DNA of 64,000 bases from Ostrinia nubilalis (taxonomy: Eukaryota > Arthropoda > Insecta > Lepidoptera > Crambidae), in contig NC_087106.1 in assembly GCF_963855985.1 (NCBI RefSeq), positions 14,524,012 through 14,588,011 of the forward strand, in the 5' to 3' direction. Both the position numbers and the translations under genes were made by a program. The notes beneath the pieces are model-generated. The model was not told where the DNA came from and searched no databases. It saw only the letters and a program-made list of their open reading frames with translations. Positions 1 through 10,519 of this stretch are shown here, piece after piece; position 1 is the first letter of the stretch; each line of letters opens with the position of its first letter.

Positions 1-84
1 GTTTGTGAATATAGGCCTATGATCTTGCGGTGCGAAAATAATGTGTGAACACACTGTAAAATGAGAACCGACGAATGTTTTCAG

Positions 85-389
85 ACGACAACTCCGGCAT
101 GATCGCATACGGATCCCTGTGGACGGGCCCGGGCTCGAGCGCGTGGGCGTGGGGCGGCGGCTTCGCGGGCGTGCGGCCCCCGCCGGGCTTCGCGGCGCCG
201 CCGCCCGCGCCGCGCGCCTACGACCCGTTCCGCTCGCTGGCCGCCATCTGGGCGCCGGGCGCGCTGGACTGGCGCGCCGACCCCGAGCCGGCCGCCGCCG
301 CGCCCGCGCCGCCCGACCCCGCCGCCGACGCGCACGCATCTAGTCTCGACGCCCCGCCGTCTCGCTCGGTCGTCCCTAAGACTGAATAA
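85..389 (+). CDS. Terminal coding exon of an unrecognised Pro/Ala/Trp-rich protein (5' part outside window)
   Basis: A splice acceptor (TTTTCAG, ending at 84) opens a frame that runs 100 codons to a TAA at 387-389. The exon begins with two bases completing a codon from an upstream exon outside the window, so this is a C-terminus only. The residues are rich in Gly, Ala, Pro and Trp, with runs such as PPPGFAAPPPAP and DPFRSLAAIWAPG; no catalytic motif is visible. Third codon positions are almost all G or C, unlike Dim1 nearby but like most rickets exons. The polyadenylation signal AATAAA (385-390) overlaps the stop codon, which supports a true 3' end. I do not recognise the family. The antisense frame over the same bases is a by-product of the GC content. 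Confidence 0.6.
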
Positions 390-643
390 ACTTACGTTTC
401 TGAGCATGCTGCCATTTTATTTCTGATACCATCTCGTGAAAAATTTACAAAAGTTAATATAATAGTGATGTTAACCCTCAATCGCTCAAATGGTAGTATA
501 GTAACCACATTATTTTAAACTATTGCCTTGTGTCAAGGTCCAAAAACAAGGATTTTTTAAAACTTGCATATCCGATTAACACTCTTCCTTACTGTATCTC
601 TCTCACACCAGCCCCATCTACAATCACTAAATGCCATCATGTT
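390..643. other. 3' flank of the first gene, no gene seen
   Basis: AT-rich sequence between the first gene's polyadenylation signal and the Helitron cluster. I see no coding exon, RNA gene or clear repeat here. Confidence 0.5.
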
Positions 644-1983
644 TCTATATATACTTATAACAAATCTGTAGAGGTCAATTCTGTACATGAAATATATTTT
701 CAAAACTAGCGGCCGCCCGCGACTTCGTACGCGTGGATCCCGTTTTACCCCCTTCATCTATCTTACGCGGTTTAGATTTTTTGATACAAATGTTTTTTCC
801 CGCTAACTCCCGTTCCCGTGGTAATTTTGCAATATCCTGTTGTAACTAAGCTTTAAGTTTACTAAGATACCTGTATGCCAAATGCTTTTTCGCGCTAACT
901 CCCGTTTCCGTGGGAATTTTGCAATATCCTGTTGTAACTAAGCTTCATGTTTACTAAGATACCTGCATGCCAAATTTCAAGCGTCTAACTTAAGCGGTTT
1001 AGATTTTTTCATACAAATGTTTTTTCCCGCTAACTCCTGTTCCCGTGGGAATTTTGCATTATCCTATTGTAACTAAGCTTTAAGTTTACTAAGATACCTG
1101 CATGCCAAATTTCAAGCGTCTAACTTAAGCGGTTTAGATTTTTCATACAAAAGGATTTTCCCGCTAATTCCCGTTCCCGTGGGAATTCCTAAGTATACTA
1201 TAACCTGCCCAGGAGTATGAAGAATAATTGTACTAAGTTTCGTTAAAATCCGTCGAGTAGTTTTTGTTTCTATAAGGAACAGACAGACAGACAGACAAAA
1301 ATTTTACTGATTGCATTTTTGGCATCAGTATCGATCACTAATCACCCCCTGATAGTTATTTTGAAAATATATTTCATGTACAGAATTGACCTCTCTACAG
1401 ATTTATTATAAGTATAGATATAGATAACTATCAGGGGGTGATTAGTGATCGATACTGATGCCAAAAATGTAATCAAAAAATTTTTTGTCTGTCTGTATGT
1501 TCCGTATAGAAACAAAAACTACTGGACGGATTTTTACGAAACTTGGTACAATTATTCTTCATACTCCTGGGCAGGTTATAGTATACTATTAAGAATTCCC
1601 ACGGGAACGGGAATTAGCGGGAAAATCCTTTTCTATGAAAAATCTAAACCGCTTAAGTTAGACGCTTGAAATTTGGCATGCAGGTACCTTAGTAAACTTA
1701 AAGCTTAGTTACAACAGGATATTGCAAAATTCCCACGGGAACGGGAGTTAGCGGAAAAAGATATTTGTATGAAAAAATCTAAACCGCGTAAGATGGACGC
1801 TTGAAATTTGGCATGCAGGTACCTTAGTAAACTTAAAGCTTAGTTACAACAGGATATTGCAAAATTCCCACGGGAACGGGAGTTAGCGGGAAAAAACATT
1901 TGTATGAAAAAATCTGAACCGCGTAAGATAGATGAAGGGGGTAAAACGGGATCCACGCGTACGAAGTCGCGGGCGGCCGCTAG
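644..1983 (+). mobile_element. Helitron-like non-autonomous element (outer copy, interrupted by a second copy)
   Basis: The element starts with TC (644-645, TCTATATATACTTATAA) and ends with CTAG (1980-1983) next to T. These are Helitron hallmarks: 5' TC, 3' CTRR, no target duplication. A short CGCG-loop-CGCG hairpin precedes the CTAG terminus. The body is interrupted at 705/1425 by an inverted copy of the same family. The left piece 644-705 joins in register to 1425 onward, as judged from the intact copies at 47902-48548 and 55755-56379. It contains a (GTCT)n tract and repeated blocks of the type CCCACGGGAACGGGAGTTAG. No protein is encoded. A SINE-like origin cannot be excluded by eye, but the A|T insertion of the nested copy favours Helitron. 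Confidence 0.7.
706..1424 (-). mobile_element. Helitron-like element nested inside the previous one
   Basis: Read on the minus strand, the copy begins TCTATATCTATACTTATAAT (from 1424) and ends GGGCGGCCGCTAG (at 706). It sits exactly between A (complement of 1425) and T (complement of 705). Removing it restores GATAGTTA|TTTTGAAAAT, which is the continuous sequence of the two other copies in the window. This is a clean A|T insertion without target duplication, as Helitrons make. Confidence 0.75.
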
Positions 1984-2554
1984 TTACCAATATTATGTTT
2001 TTTTTAAACATTCAGGATTTTTTCTACTGTAACTGCAAAAATGTATGTTTTTTTGCCATTTTTTGATAGTGAAAATCTTGTGTAACATGAAATAGGTATA
2101 TATCCAAACTTTTAATTTCAAGAATTTACAGCAAATCAGTAAAATATTGTTTTTTTTATATTATTATAACTAGGTTGTCTTTATTGCTCCATTTGATTTA
2201 TATCAAATACAAAATTGAGTATGCACTTATTCTTACTTACAGTTGCCTATCATAAAAGGTTATATAAAAATAAAATACAAATTTTTATATTTAGAGATTG
2301 ATTTATTTTATATTTACATCTTTGAACACATGAGTAGTCATATCATTACCTTTAAATACAATAAGCTACTTTCTTTCCTTACAACTTAATATCAAAGTCA
2401 AATTTGCAATGTTGACAATAGATACAAGAACAAGAATCTTGGAACATTTAAAACAATGTTCAATATTCCTTACATTGGTTTCAGTTACACTTCTAATTAC
2501 ATCAGATAGCATAAGTGAATAAGAGAGTGAGATCCAAACTTCAGTACTGGTGAC
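1984..2554. other. Dim1 3' UTR and flank
   Basis: AT-rich. On the minus strand an AATAAA signal (plus-strand TTTATT at 2302-2307) about 250 bases past the Dim1 stop is the likely polyadenylation signal. Nothing else is recognised. Confidence 0.45.
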
Positions 2555-3359
2555 TCAATACCTGTACTTCGTAGAGTAATCCTTGGGAGATACTACCAAA
2601 CCTCTGCCCTTGCGTGCACCTCTGTAAACAGTTTCTATGATATCTATCATCTCTTGTTTGTCCTCGAGCGGCCAGTTGATCTTGTTGTTGTTGCCCGTGC
2701 CCAGATCAATCATGATGTGCTTGTTACGGAAGAAGAACATTACTGTGCAGGGGTCATATAACTCGTACCTGTGAAATAATAATAATTACTTAATTACTCA
2801 AATGGAATTCAATGGCAATTGGAATAAATTCATCTATTAGGAATTTCTGAAGATATCTACAATACATTAAATCGTATCCCAAATTATACTATAATTATCC
2901 TGTATATTAATTAGCCCAACATAGCCTACGCAGCGTAGGTGCTTAGTCACATACATTTTGTTGAAGTCAGGCACTTCTGTAATGTCAACTAGGTAAATGA
3001 CAGCAAAATTTTTCACTTTCTCTGCTATGCTGTACAGAACCTCGTCCATCTTCATGCAGGTGGGGTCCCAGTCGTGGCCGAAACGGATCACCTGCAAAGT
3101 ATTTTAGAGTTTTAAGTTTACGCCAATGAAGGAATTTCCAGGTGATTGTATATCATAAAAATAAAGACGAGGTATTGTTGAAACTATGTGAATAAATGAG
3201 CGAAGTTCTATTACCGTCTATTACTTTTCCAAAACTTACAAAAAGCTAGAATGTTCTCTCATAACCTCGAAATATACTTACGACCACTCGATCTTCTTCC
3301 GAAAGGATTGCTTGGTCGACTTGCCAACCATTATGTAGATGTCCCAGCATGTAACTCAT
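2555..3359 (-). CDS. Dim1: Dim1 / TXNL4A, U5 snRNP thioredoxin-like splicing protein (three exons, complete)
   Basis: Three minus-strand exons, 3359-3282, 3091-2955 and 2768-2555, join in frame to 142 residues plus stop, the length known for TXNL4A/Dib1. Exon 1 gives MSYMLGHLHNGWQVDQAI, exon 2 contains RFGHDWDPTCMKMDEVL, and exon 3 ends in SPKDYSTKYRY; all are nearly invariant in this family. Donors are GTAAGT and GTATGT, acceptors end in CAG, and the second intron splits the Met codon AT|G. The fold is thioredoxin-like but the active-site CxxC is replaced (DPTC), as in all Dim1 proteins, so it is a structural part of the U4/U6.U5 tri-snRNP and not a redox enzyme. Third codon positions are not GC-extreme, in contrast to flanking genes. 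The ATG at 3359 is the first in the frame and matches the conserved N-terminus. Confidence 0.97.
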
Positions 3360-4073
3360 TTTGAATTTCTATTAAACTGAGACTAGAAATAAATAAAAAC
3401 AAGCCAATAGCTCGACAACACAGCACACAAATCGCAGTCGCACAACAAAGTGAAATGTCATTAATGTCAGATTGACGTCAGCTGTCAAATCAACAAAACT
3501 TTTTTTTCAATATGGCTTTGTGTCTAAGACATAAAGTTGTCTAGGACCAAGTTCATAATTTTGTGAATGTATTTTGTGTAATCAGCGTCAGTAAATTTCT
3601 GAACGTAGACGGATGTCGGACTTTTGGGCGGGAAAGGAAAAACGTTAGCTTTTTTTATTTTTCAATCAAGTGAAAACGTGCATGAGTGTGGGCAAATAAA
3701 ATTAAATAGTGCAATTAATTAATTGTAATTACTATGTACTATGTTCTGTGGGACTTTTATAGATATTCTAATTATTGGGGGTAGATTAAGATTTTTTGCA
3801 GACATTCTACTATTTGTGGCTTAATCCATTAATAATCAATAAAGATATCATGATTATGATATCAGTAGGACGGATACCAAAACAAAGGAAACTCATAATA
3901 TTTTACAAAGCAACCAAACCTTACGATGCCGGTAAGTCTAAATAAACTTAGAATAACTTAAAATGGCAAAAATTTTAACATGCTATATTTTTCAGCTATC
4001 CCAAGTAATACCTTTTTTACCAACTTTTAAATGTTTTCTGTGTGTTCTATTCTATTCTTTACTATAATATTTA
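3360..4073. other. Dim1 5' region and spacer
   Basis: Holds the Dim1 5' UTR and presumably its promoter (about 3360-3560, minus strand), then AT-rich sequence up to the BEL element. No TATA box or other element is clear enough to name. Confidence 0.4.
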
Positions 4074-4078
4074 ATATC

Positions 4079-4504
4079 TGTATAAACCTACCATGAAACT
4101 TGTTTGTGTTATTTGCCGAGAGATGTCACTGCTCTTTGAGGGACGAAAAGTTGTACCGCGGTGTCCAGATTTTTTTCCCCGGCTTTATATATAGTTCCAA
4201 AATACTGAACTGTCCTATGCATGACATTGACAGTGGGGCGCCACCGTCAATACCGGATCGCTGGTTCCGATTTTTGCCATGTTGGAAACCATATAGTTGA
4301 ACGATGGTAGCGCCCCCCTGTCATTGAGTTTGGCGGGACAGTTCACCGTGGGTCATCTATACCTGGAGTATTTTGACATCTGTGAACCTTTGACAACTAT
4401 TGTGAACCATTGACAAGCAATAAATTGTCACCTACATATTGACGTCTTATTTATACCTAGATAAGAGTCCCATAAGTGCGCCGAGAGTATCCGTGGTGTA
4501 TTCA
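4079..4504 (+). repeat. 5' LTR of the BEL/Pao element (426 bp)
   Basis: Matches the 3' LTR at both ends but carries 170 extra bases (roughly 4192-4361) between GGCTTTATAT and ACCTGGAGTAT. Confidence 0.88.
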
Positions 4505-4521
4505 TGGTCCTGTCGAGTCGG
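4505..4521 (+). other. Probable primer-binding site of the BEL/Pao element
   Basis: TGGTCCTGTCGAGTCGG directly follows the terminal CA of the 5' LTR, where a tRNA 3' end (complement of ...CCA) would pair. I cannot name the tRNA with confidence. Confidence 0.55.
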
Positions 4522-5197
4522 ATATCATCAGGAAGCTGATGTCCATTGGGCACTGGTAACGGTGCAGGTGCCGGGATCACACTTTGTGCATTTTTGGAGG
4601 GGGGTGACGTCCTGGACAGTGGATTGCTGTCGCAAACAGGACAGGTGAAGAAGCTGGGTCAGCTAGGAGCTGCTGACACCAGTTTGACAGTACCAGCTGT
4701 GGTGCTGTCAGGGCAACCAACTGGTTGAGGAAGATCAGGAGATGGTGATGGTGGTGCTGCGCTGAGGTGGCGCCATCTGGTGGAGACACGCTCGGAGCCC
4801 TAGGGAGTCGTGTTGGAGCCCTAAGGAGGACGTCTCGGAGCCCTAAGGGGTTCGTGTCGGAGCCCGACCCAAAGAAGTTCGTGTTTCGTTCGGCGCCGTC
4901 TATTGTGATAGTGTGTGAGTGAGACGGATACAACTGTGAGTACTCTTTTGGCATTTTAGTATTGAGAAGAAGATTGAAGGATTTTGGACTTTATTTACAC
5001 TGGTAGTTTAACTTAGAAAAATTTAATTGTTTACATTGACTTAGAAAAATTTTAGATTAATATTTTAGGACTTAGAATAGTTTTGAAAAAGCGGTTGCTA
5101 CGGGGAACCTATGCCCAATTTCTGTTAGAATTGTCAAAGACTTAGAATTTTTTAGTATTTTGGAAGTTTGTTTACATTTCAATTTTAACTGTCATTT

Positions 5198-7714
5198 ATG
5201 ATGGAACGTTTAGAGAATTGTCAATTTGACCTTGCGTCAAGAATAAAAAAGGCTAAGACGAATTTCCAAAAAGGTCCGAAAGAGCGTTTGGCCAAGGAGT
5301 ATTTAGAGGGAAAGTTGGAACTACTTGAAGGTTTGTGGAGTGAATTTCTGTTGGGTCATAAGGAGTTGTTGCGCACTACGGAACCTAAATTATTATCCGA
5401 GTCGACCTATATGCGAAGCGATACTTATGACAAAACAGAAGATTGTTATATTGATTATAAATGTAAATTAAAAGCGGGTTTATCTGAATACGTTATAATC
5501 ACAAGTTCTTCCAACACTGATTCTAACCAGCCCTCTCTACAGGCGCCTAATGTAAAACTACCAAAAGTTAATATTCCGATCTTCTCGGGAAAGTACTCGG
5601 AATGGAACACCTTCCGAGACTTGTTTCAGTCTTTGATACATTCGAACAAGACATTAGGAAATGCTCAAAAGTTATTGTATTTAAAGGGGTACTTACAAGG
5701 TGAAGCCGAGCAACTTTTATGTAACATTCCGATTACAGACAGTAATTACGATTATTGCTGGGGTTTATTAGACGAGAGGTATAACAACAAGCGATACATT
5801 TGTCATCATATTTTGAAGAGACTACTAAGCCAGAAAAATGTAACTTGTGAGTCGGCTAGTGGTTTGAAAGGTCTGATGGACACCACAAATGATTGTTTGT
5901 CCGCTCTGTCTAATATTGGCATAGATACGAGTACCTGGGACGTGCTAGTAATTCATATAATAACTTTGAAGTTGGACCCTGAATCAAAAAGGCAATGGGA
6001 GTTTAGCATCGCGGATAATAACTCTACCGAATTACCTTCTTATGATCAATTCGAACGGTTTCTTAACAATCGTTACCGCGCCCTTGAGTTTTTGAGTTCA
6101 GGATCCAAACAGATTCCTAATAAAACCTTACCTGTTTTCAAAATGAAAGCCATGCACGTTGCCACGATAGTCTGTCCCTTTTGTAAGAAGGAGCACAAAT
6201 TGAGCACGTGTAAGGCGTTTAGGGATACGTCAGTGGAATTACGTCGCGAATTCGTTGCATCTCATAATGTTTGCTTTTGTTGTCTCGGAAACGATCACTC
6301 TGCCAAATTCTGCCGCAGTAAATACAAGTGTCGCATATGCAAGAGGAAGCACCACGCTCTGCTGCATCCTACAAACAAGATTGCTGCTCAGGAACCCCAA
6401 AACGGGGAGGTTACTACGGCTGATACCAAGAAAGTTGGTGTTGTTATTTCCTGCACGTCTACAAGAAGCACGGTGGATTGTAGCCAGGTATTGCTAGCGA
6501 CGGCACTTGTAGATACTGTTTCTAAATACGGTCAAACTTATACTATTCGTGCTCTGCTGGATCAAGGGTCCCAATCCTCTTTTATTACAGAGGCCATGGT
6601 TGAATTATTGGGTTTGAAGATGATACCAGCTAGAGGGCAAATAGTAGGAGTAGGTGGCACGAACGGGCTCACGACAAAGTCGATGGTTGAAATAAAAATA
6701 GCATCACGGGTTGATCCAAACTTTATTGCAACAGTGAAAGCTTACGTACTAGGGTCCATCACAACGCTTTTGCCTAACCGAAAAATAAGAGCGGAGGAAT
6801 GGAAGGAGCTTGAGGACATTGTCCTCGCGGATCCGAGCTATTATACTTCTAACAGTGTGGATTTGTTGTTGGGGTCAGAAGTATATAGCCGGGTAATTCA
6901 AAACGGAGTCATCAAGGGACCTCTTGGTTCACCACTTGCTCAGTGTTCGTCATTGGGGTGGATTTTGTCTGGTGTCGTTCACACGCCAATGAAGCCCTCT
7001 GAAACAATAAATGTGATGCATTGTAGCGTGGAGGATAATCAGCTTCTAAGGAAGTTTAGGAAGCTAGAAGATGACATTCCATTGCCAAAGAAGGGAACGT
7101 GTACAAAACATGAAGAGACTTGCGAAGAATACGTTACCAAAACTTCTCGTACAGATGACATTGGTCGACACATTGTGCGTCGTCTTCCGTTGAAAGATGA
7201 AGATCCCGATGAGAAGAATTCCCGGCAAACACCTGAAAAAATAATGTATTCATTAACACGTAGACTGAAAAATGGTGATCTGAAACAGAAATACACAGAG
7301 GTAGTTAGTGAATATGTTGACATGAATTCGGATCTCGGTGAAGATTCTTCAACGGCGGCTGAGAAGATACTGTTAGACTTTCATGTGGACGATCTCATGA
7401 TGGGTTGCGGAACTATCGATCAAAGGAGTCAACTTTACAGAGAAATGAATATGATGTTAGATAAAGAAGAATGTGAGTTGCAAAAGTTGACTACTAACAA
7501 TGAAGACTTGGTAAAGACAATGAAAGAAGATGGTAAAGTAATTCAAAAGAAAGGAAGCGAAGACAGCCTGAAAAGGAAACCTGATGTAATAATAAAAGGT
7601 GGTGGTATTACCTGGAACCGAAGTGAAGATGTATACCGCTACAAGGTCGACGTGCAGACCTACGGAGATCCTGAAACAAAAAGGAAGGTTAAAATAAAAA
7701 AAGGATACGCTTGA
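5198..7714 (+). CDS. BEL/Pao gag-protease polyprotein with a fused, core-deleted reverse transcriptase remnant (838 aa)
   Basis: Residues about 125-290 match the BEL gag DUF1759 region (KLPKVNIPIFSGKYSEWNTF). Residues 326-390 hold three Cys/His clusters (CPFCKKEHKLSTC, CFCCLGNDHSAKFC, CRICKRKHHALLH). Residues 453-462 (LLDQGSQSSF) are the aspartic protease (DUF1758-type) active site. Residues about 612-705 match the region before the RT, but the fingers and palm are missing: the frame runs from EYVDMNSDLGED almost directly to FHVDDLMMG (728-736, the YVDD-type box). It then passes to a short piece with a WN motif (about 813) and ends. Despite this deletion there is no stop or frameshift, so gag and protease may still be made, while reverse transcription must depend on another element. 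Integrase is absent from the frame. The start at 5198 (MMERL) is the first ATG after the leader. Confidence 0.88.
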   Translation: MMERLENCQFDLASRIKKAKTNFQKGPKERLAKEYLEGKLELLEGLWSEFLLGHKELLRTTEPKLLSESTYMRSDTYDKTEDCYIDYKCKLKAGLSEYVIITSSSNTDSNQPSLQAPNVKLPKVNIPIFSGKYSEWNTFRDLFQSLIHSNKTLGNAQKLLYLKGYLQGEAEQLLCNIPITDSNYDYCWGLLDERYNNKRYICHHILKRLLSQKNVTCESASGLKGLMDTTNDCLSALSNIGIDTSTWDVLVIHIITLKLDPESKRQWEFSIADNNSTELPSYDQFERFLNNRYRALEFLSSGSKQIPNKTLPVFKMKAMHVATIVCPFCKKEHKLSTCKAFRDTSVELRREFVASHNVCFCCLGNDHSAKFCRSKYKCRICKRKHHALLHPTNKIAAQEPQNGEVTTADTKKVGVVISCTSTRSTVDCSQVLLATALVDTVSKYGQTYTIRALLDQGSQSSFITEAMVELLGLKMIPARGQIVGVGGTNGLTTKSMVEIKIASRVDPNFIATVKAYVLGSITTLLPNRKIRAEEWKELEDIVLADPSYYTSNSVDLLLGSEVYSRVIQNGVIKGPLGSPLAQCSSLGWILSGVVHTPMKPSETINVMHCSVEDNQLLRKFRKLEDDIPLPKKGTCTKHEETCEEYVTKTSRTDDIGRHIVRRLPLKDEDPDEKNSRQTPEKIMYSLTRRLKNGDLKQKYTEVVSEYVDMNSDLGEDSSTAAEKILLDFHVDDLMMGCGTIDQRSQLYREMNMMLDKEECELQKLTTNNEDLVKTMKEDGKVIQKKGSEDSLKRKPDVIIKGGGITWNRSEDVYRYKVDVQTYGDPETKRKVKIKKGYA

Positions 7715-8332
7715 GAAACGCTATGGGTATTCAACAACAGTAGAGATACAGAAGGCTATGGGTTGTATTGCATGCCAATCTGAAAACTTTAGTGCTGATG
7801 TTGAAATGTAAAAAAATGTGTACTTATCTAAACGTAGTTTTCTCCGTTTCTTGAATCCTTTTCTTGATGTGAACAACATGTTGAAGGTTGGTTGGAGATT
7901 TGAAAACTCACAGCTTTATGAACGTCGTGAGGTGTAAAACAAAGGTGGACTATGCAAATTCGTCAACCTAAAAGTTGGCGATTTAGTTGTCGTAAAGAAG
8001 GACAACTAGCTACGGGTCTTGGCTTAGTGGCAGGGTGATTGTGGTCCATCCCGGTAACGTCGATATTAAGGTTGTAGAGTTTCAAGGGAAACGATTTGGT
8101 CTCCTTCCTAAGGCTAAATAATTTTAGTTTATTTAGTTTTAAGGTTTTAAGTTTATTGAAAGTGTTTTTATTATTTTACGGTACAATGGTTTTTATATGG
8201 TTTATTATAATTTTATTGTTGATGTGTACCGTAACCTGTTTCATGGTGGGCGATGCATTCGCATAAGTTTCATTTGGTTTGTGTTCAATTTTCCTGTTGT
8301 TAAGGACCTAGGACGGTCCTTGGTGGGCGATA
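7715..8332 (+). pseudogene. Decayed 3' end of BEL pol and untranslated tail
   Basis: At about 7960-8010 a frame reads LKVGDLVVVKKDN before a stop. This is the hallmark of the C-terminal domain (DUF5641-like) that follows the integrase in BEL/Pao pol. The remainder carries stops and frameshifts. A GGTGGGCGAT motif occurs twice (about 8246 and 8322) before the 3' LTR and may include the polypurine tract. Confidence 0.6.
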
Positions 8333-8588
8333 TGTATAAACCTACCATGAAACTTGTTTGTGTTATTTGCCGAGAGATGTCACTGCTCTTTGAGGGACGA
8401 AAAGTTGTACCGCGGTGTCCAGATTTTTTTCCCCGGCTTTATATACCTGGAGTATTTTGACATCTGTGAACCTTTGACAACTATTGTGAACCATTGACAA
8501 GCAATAAATTGTCACCTACATATTGACGTCTTATTTATACCTAGATAAGAGTCCCATAAGTGCGCCGAGAGTATCCGTGGTGTATTCA
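8333..8588 (+). repeat. 3' LTR of the BEL/Pao element (256 bp)
   Basis: Starts TGTATAAACCTACC and ends GTGTATTCA like the 5' LTR, but lacks its internal 170 bases. Followed by the target duplication ATATC. Confidence 0.88.
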
Positions 8589-8593
8589 ATATC

Positions 8594-8987
8594 AATTAAA
8601 ATGTAGGTAAGAGAAGAGTTACATGGTTTTTCCTAAATCGCTTTCCACTTGATATGACAAAAAAATATTACTGACATAGAAGATAGAGTAAGTAGGTACC
8701 CAAAAAATAAATTACTTTAAAATACCTATTAGGTGGTAGGTAGTAATTGCGCCATGTTCTTAGAAACCCATAAATTAGGTCAACGCTTTATCGACAAGCA
8801 ACAGCAAACTATTAATAGTCTAAGTCATTGTAACTAAGTCAATGGAAAAATCAGAGACATGAAATGTGTTTTTTCAGAATATTAATTTACTTAAGGTAAA
8901 AGTTATAATGTAGAGTTGATAAATGTGATTAGGTACATGTATGTTGTTTATTGTTTATCAGCTATCATCGCGGTTCCGTTGTTTATC
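8594..8987. other. Spacer, no gene seen
   Basis: AT-rich sequence between the BEL element and a CpG-rich block; may hold the promoter of the next plus-strand transcript. Confidence 0.35.
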
Positions 8988-9351
8988 GCAGCGCTTCACT
9001 CCAGTGCGGGGCGGGGGGGCGCTGGCACCTCGCCACCGGATCGCGGTCACACACCAAAACATACGGATTTCTCGGGAAAAAATAACGAGCACTTGCAGAG
9101 CCCGACGCCTCGCCGCGTCCGTCGCGCGCCGCATCAAATATTCTAGCGATATCGATTTCCAGATATTAGCGAAGGTTCTGCCGTGGTTCGTGGTCGGTGG
9201 CCGCTGGTGCGGCGCGGCGGTGGTGGCGGGAGGCGGTCCTCGGTCGCCAGCCCGCACTGCCAGCGGGCTCCTCGCTAGTCCCGCTGCACGCGCTCGCGCT
9301 CCCGTGTCACGGCCACTGGGCTGGAAGAAACGAGTCTGCGAAGTGATTTAG
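8988..9351 (+). promoter_or_regulatory. CpG-rich promoter / candidate untranslated first exon
   Basis: A sharply GC-rich, CpG-dense block in AT-rich surroundings, ending in a consensus donor TTAG|GTGAGCACG (GT at 9352-9353). It has no convincing long coding frame of its own. It could be the 5' UTR exon of the plus-strand gene whose coding exons are at 12005 and 13426. This link is an inference from position and strand; no transcript evidence is available here. Confidence 0.4.
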
Positions 9352-9846
9352 GTGAGCACGTTTTGTAATGTTTTGAAAGGAAAGTGCACATTCAGCATGA
9401 CAATCTGTTTTCGTTGTGCTTTATGAACCGTGAATCAAAGAAGCGCTGCGTTGTTACTTGTACATAATTGTAACTAAAAGAATCTTGTAAGCTGTAAATA
9501 ACTCCAATTGTTTTTGTAACATAGCGATCTTTTTTGTTTGTTGACGTTTACTTTTTATTAACATTGATGACACAAGCAACAAAACTTGTGCAGTTTTATC
9601 TAATTAATGTGTCTCGTCTCGTACTAAATGGAAATGGCCGGCTGCTCCCCGATTACCGAAGCCCGAACTTATCTTGAAGACTTTTCGCATTTAAATTGAC
9701 TTAACTGGGAATTGAACTTCTATGCGCTCAAGCTTGGCGGATTTAACTGCTTCACTCCATCGGAGCGTAACACTGCAATGTCGAGCTTTAAAACATGTAC
9801 CTACCAAGTGTATTGTTTTTGCACAGAATTGTAGGTGACACTTTGG
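9352..9846. other. Putative intron, nothing recognised
   Basis: AT-rich, without coding signal or obvious repeat. Confidence 0.35.
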
Positions 9847-10519
9847 CCACAGAATAAGTAATAGTACAGGTACAGAAGGATTACTCCGCAAGACGATTTA
9901 AATAAATGCGAGTCTTGCTACGACGCGATACAGTGGAATTCAGCTCGCACAGCACTACGTACCTACAATTTTATTCACCTACAAGTTTTGTCTCTTTCTA
10001 TCGCGTGCCTCTGAACTCTTCTTACGCTATTAGGGTTGCTGTCTAGTGAAAAAATAATTAATCTACTTATTTGTAATGACCTACGTATGTAGGTAAGTAT
10101 GCATTCATTATGGTAAACCTTGGGAGAGGCCTTTGTCCAGCAGTGGACGTCATTTGGCTGAAACGAACGAACGCATTCTGAGCAGTAGTCATAGTAGGTT
10201 AGGTTCCTATACTATCCTAAGAATTATTGATTACCTACATGGCCAACATACCTTTCAGCATCTTTGGGAAGCGAAAAAAAAAGATAAATCCGGTAGATTA
10301 CTTTTCGAATTTAAACACCCGAACGCCGTACAATATTTCTTTCTCTTTATGTCCATTTTTAAATAATACTTCGATCATAGAATTATAATCATACTACAAC
10401 GCACGCCAGCGTCCTGACGAGCGCGCGCGTGACACTCGACTGATATAATACCCGCCGCGGCGGGGCGCTTCGCTGTAGGTAATTATCGGATGTACCGCGC
10501 GGAGTGAGCCAGGCCTGCT
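9847..10519 (+). repeat. Interspersed repeat, copy 1 of 2 (about 673 bp)
   Basis: Nearly identical by eye to 24496-25165, from CCACAGAATAAGTAATAG to GAGCCAGGCCTGCT. It contains the CCTTTGTCCAGCAGTGGACGT string common in lepidopteran LINE 3' tails and a CpG-rich end. No terminal inverted repeats or LTRs were found, and the short reading frames inside (about 77-104 codons) are not conserved domains. Class unknown; it could be a composite of LINE-tail and other repeat pieces. Confidence 0.75.

Larger units (their letters stand above)
4079..8588 (+). mobile_element. BEL/Pao LTR retrotransposon, internally deleted, with target duplication
   Basis: LTRs at 4079-4504 and 8333-8588 start TGTATAAACCTACC and end GTGTATTCA. 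The 5-base target duplication ATATC lies at 4074-4078 and 8589-8593. A TGG-starting primer-binding site follows the 5' LTR. One long frame (5198-7714) encodes BEL/Pao gag and protease. The RT core is missing and RNase H/integrase are gone or degraded, so the element is non-autonomous. A recognisable C-terminal pol piece remains at about 7960-8020. The gene order and the DUF1759/DUF1758-type domains are those of BEL/Pao, not gypsy or copia. Confidence 0.92.

Noticed and set aside
706..770. Restriction-site string (NotI, BsiWI, MluI, BamHI-like) that looks like a cloning polylinker
   Set aside because: The same string recurs as the 3' end of several diverged Helitron copies (1940-1983, 47902, 55755) inserted at A|T sites, so it is natural transposon sequence and not vector.
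10133..10366. 77-codon frame also present in the second repeat copy (24782-25096)
   Set aside because: The two copies diverge by frameshift after about 50 residues and the N-terminal part is a LINE-tail string; not a conserved protein.
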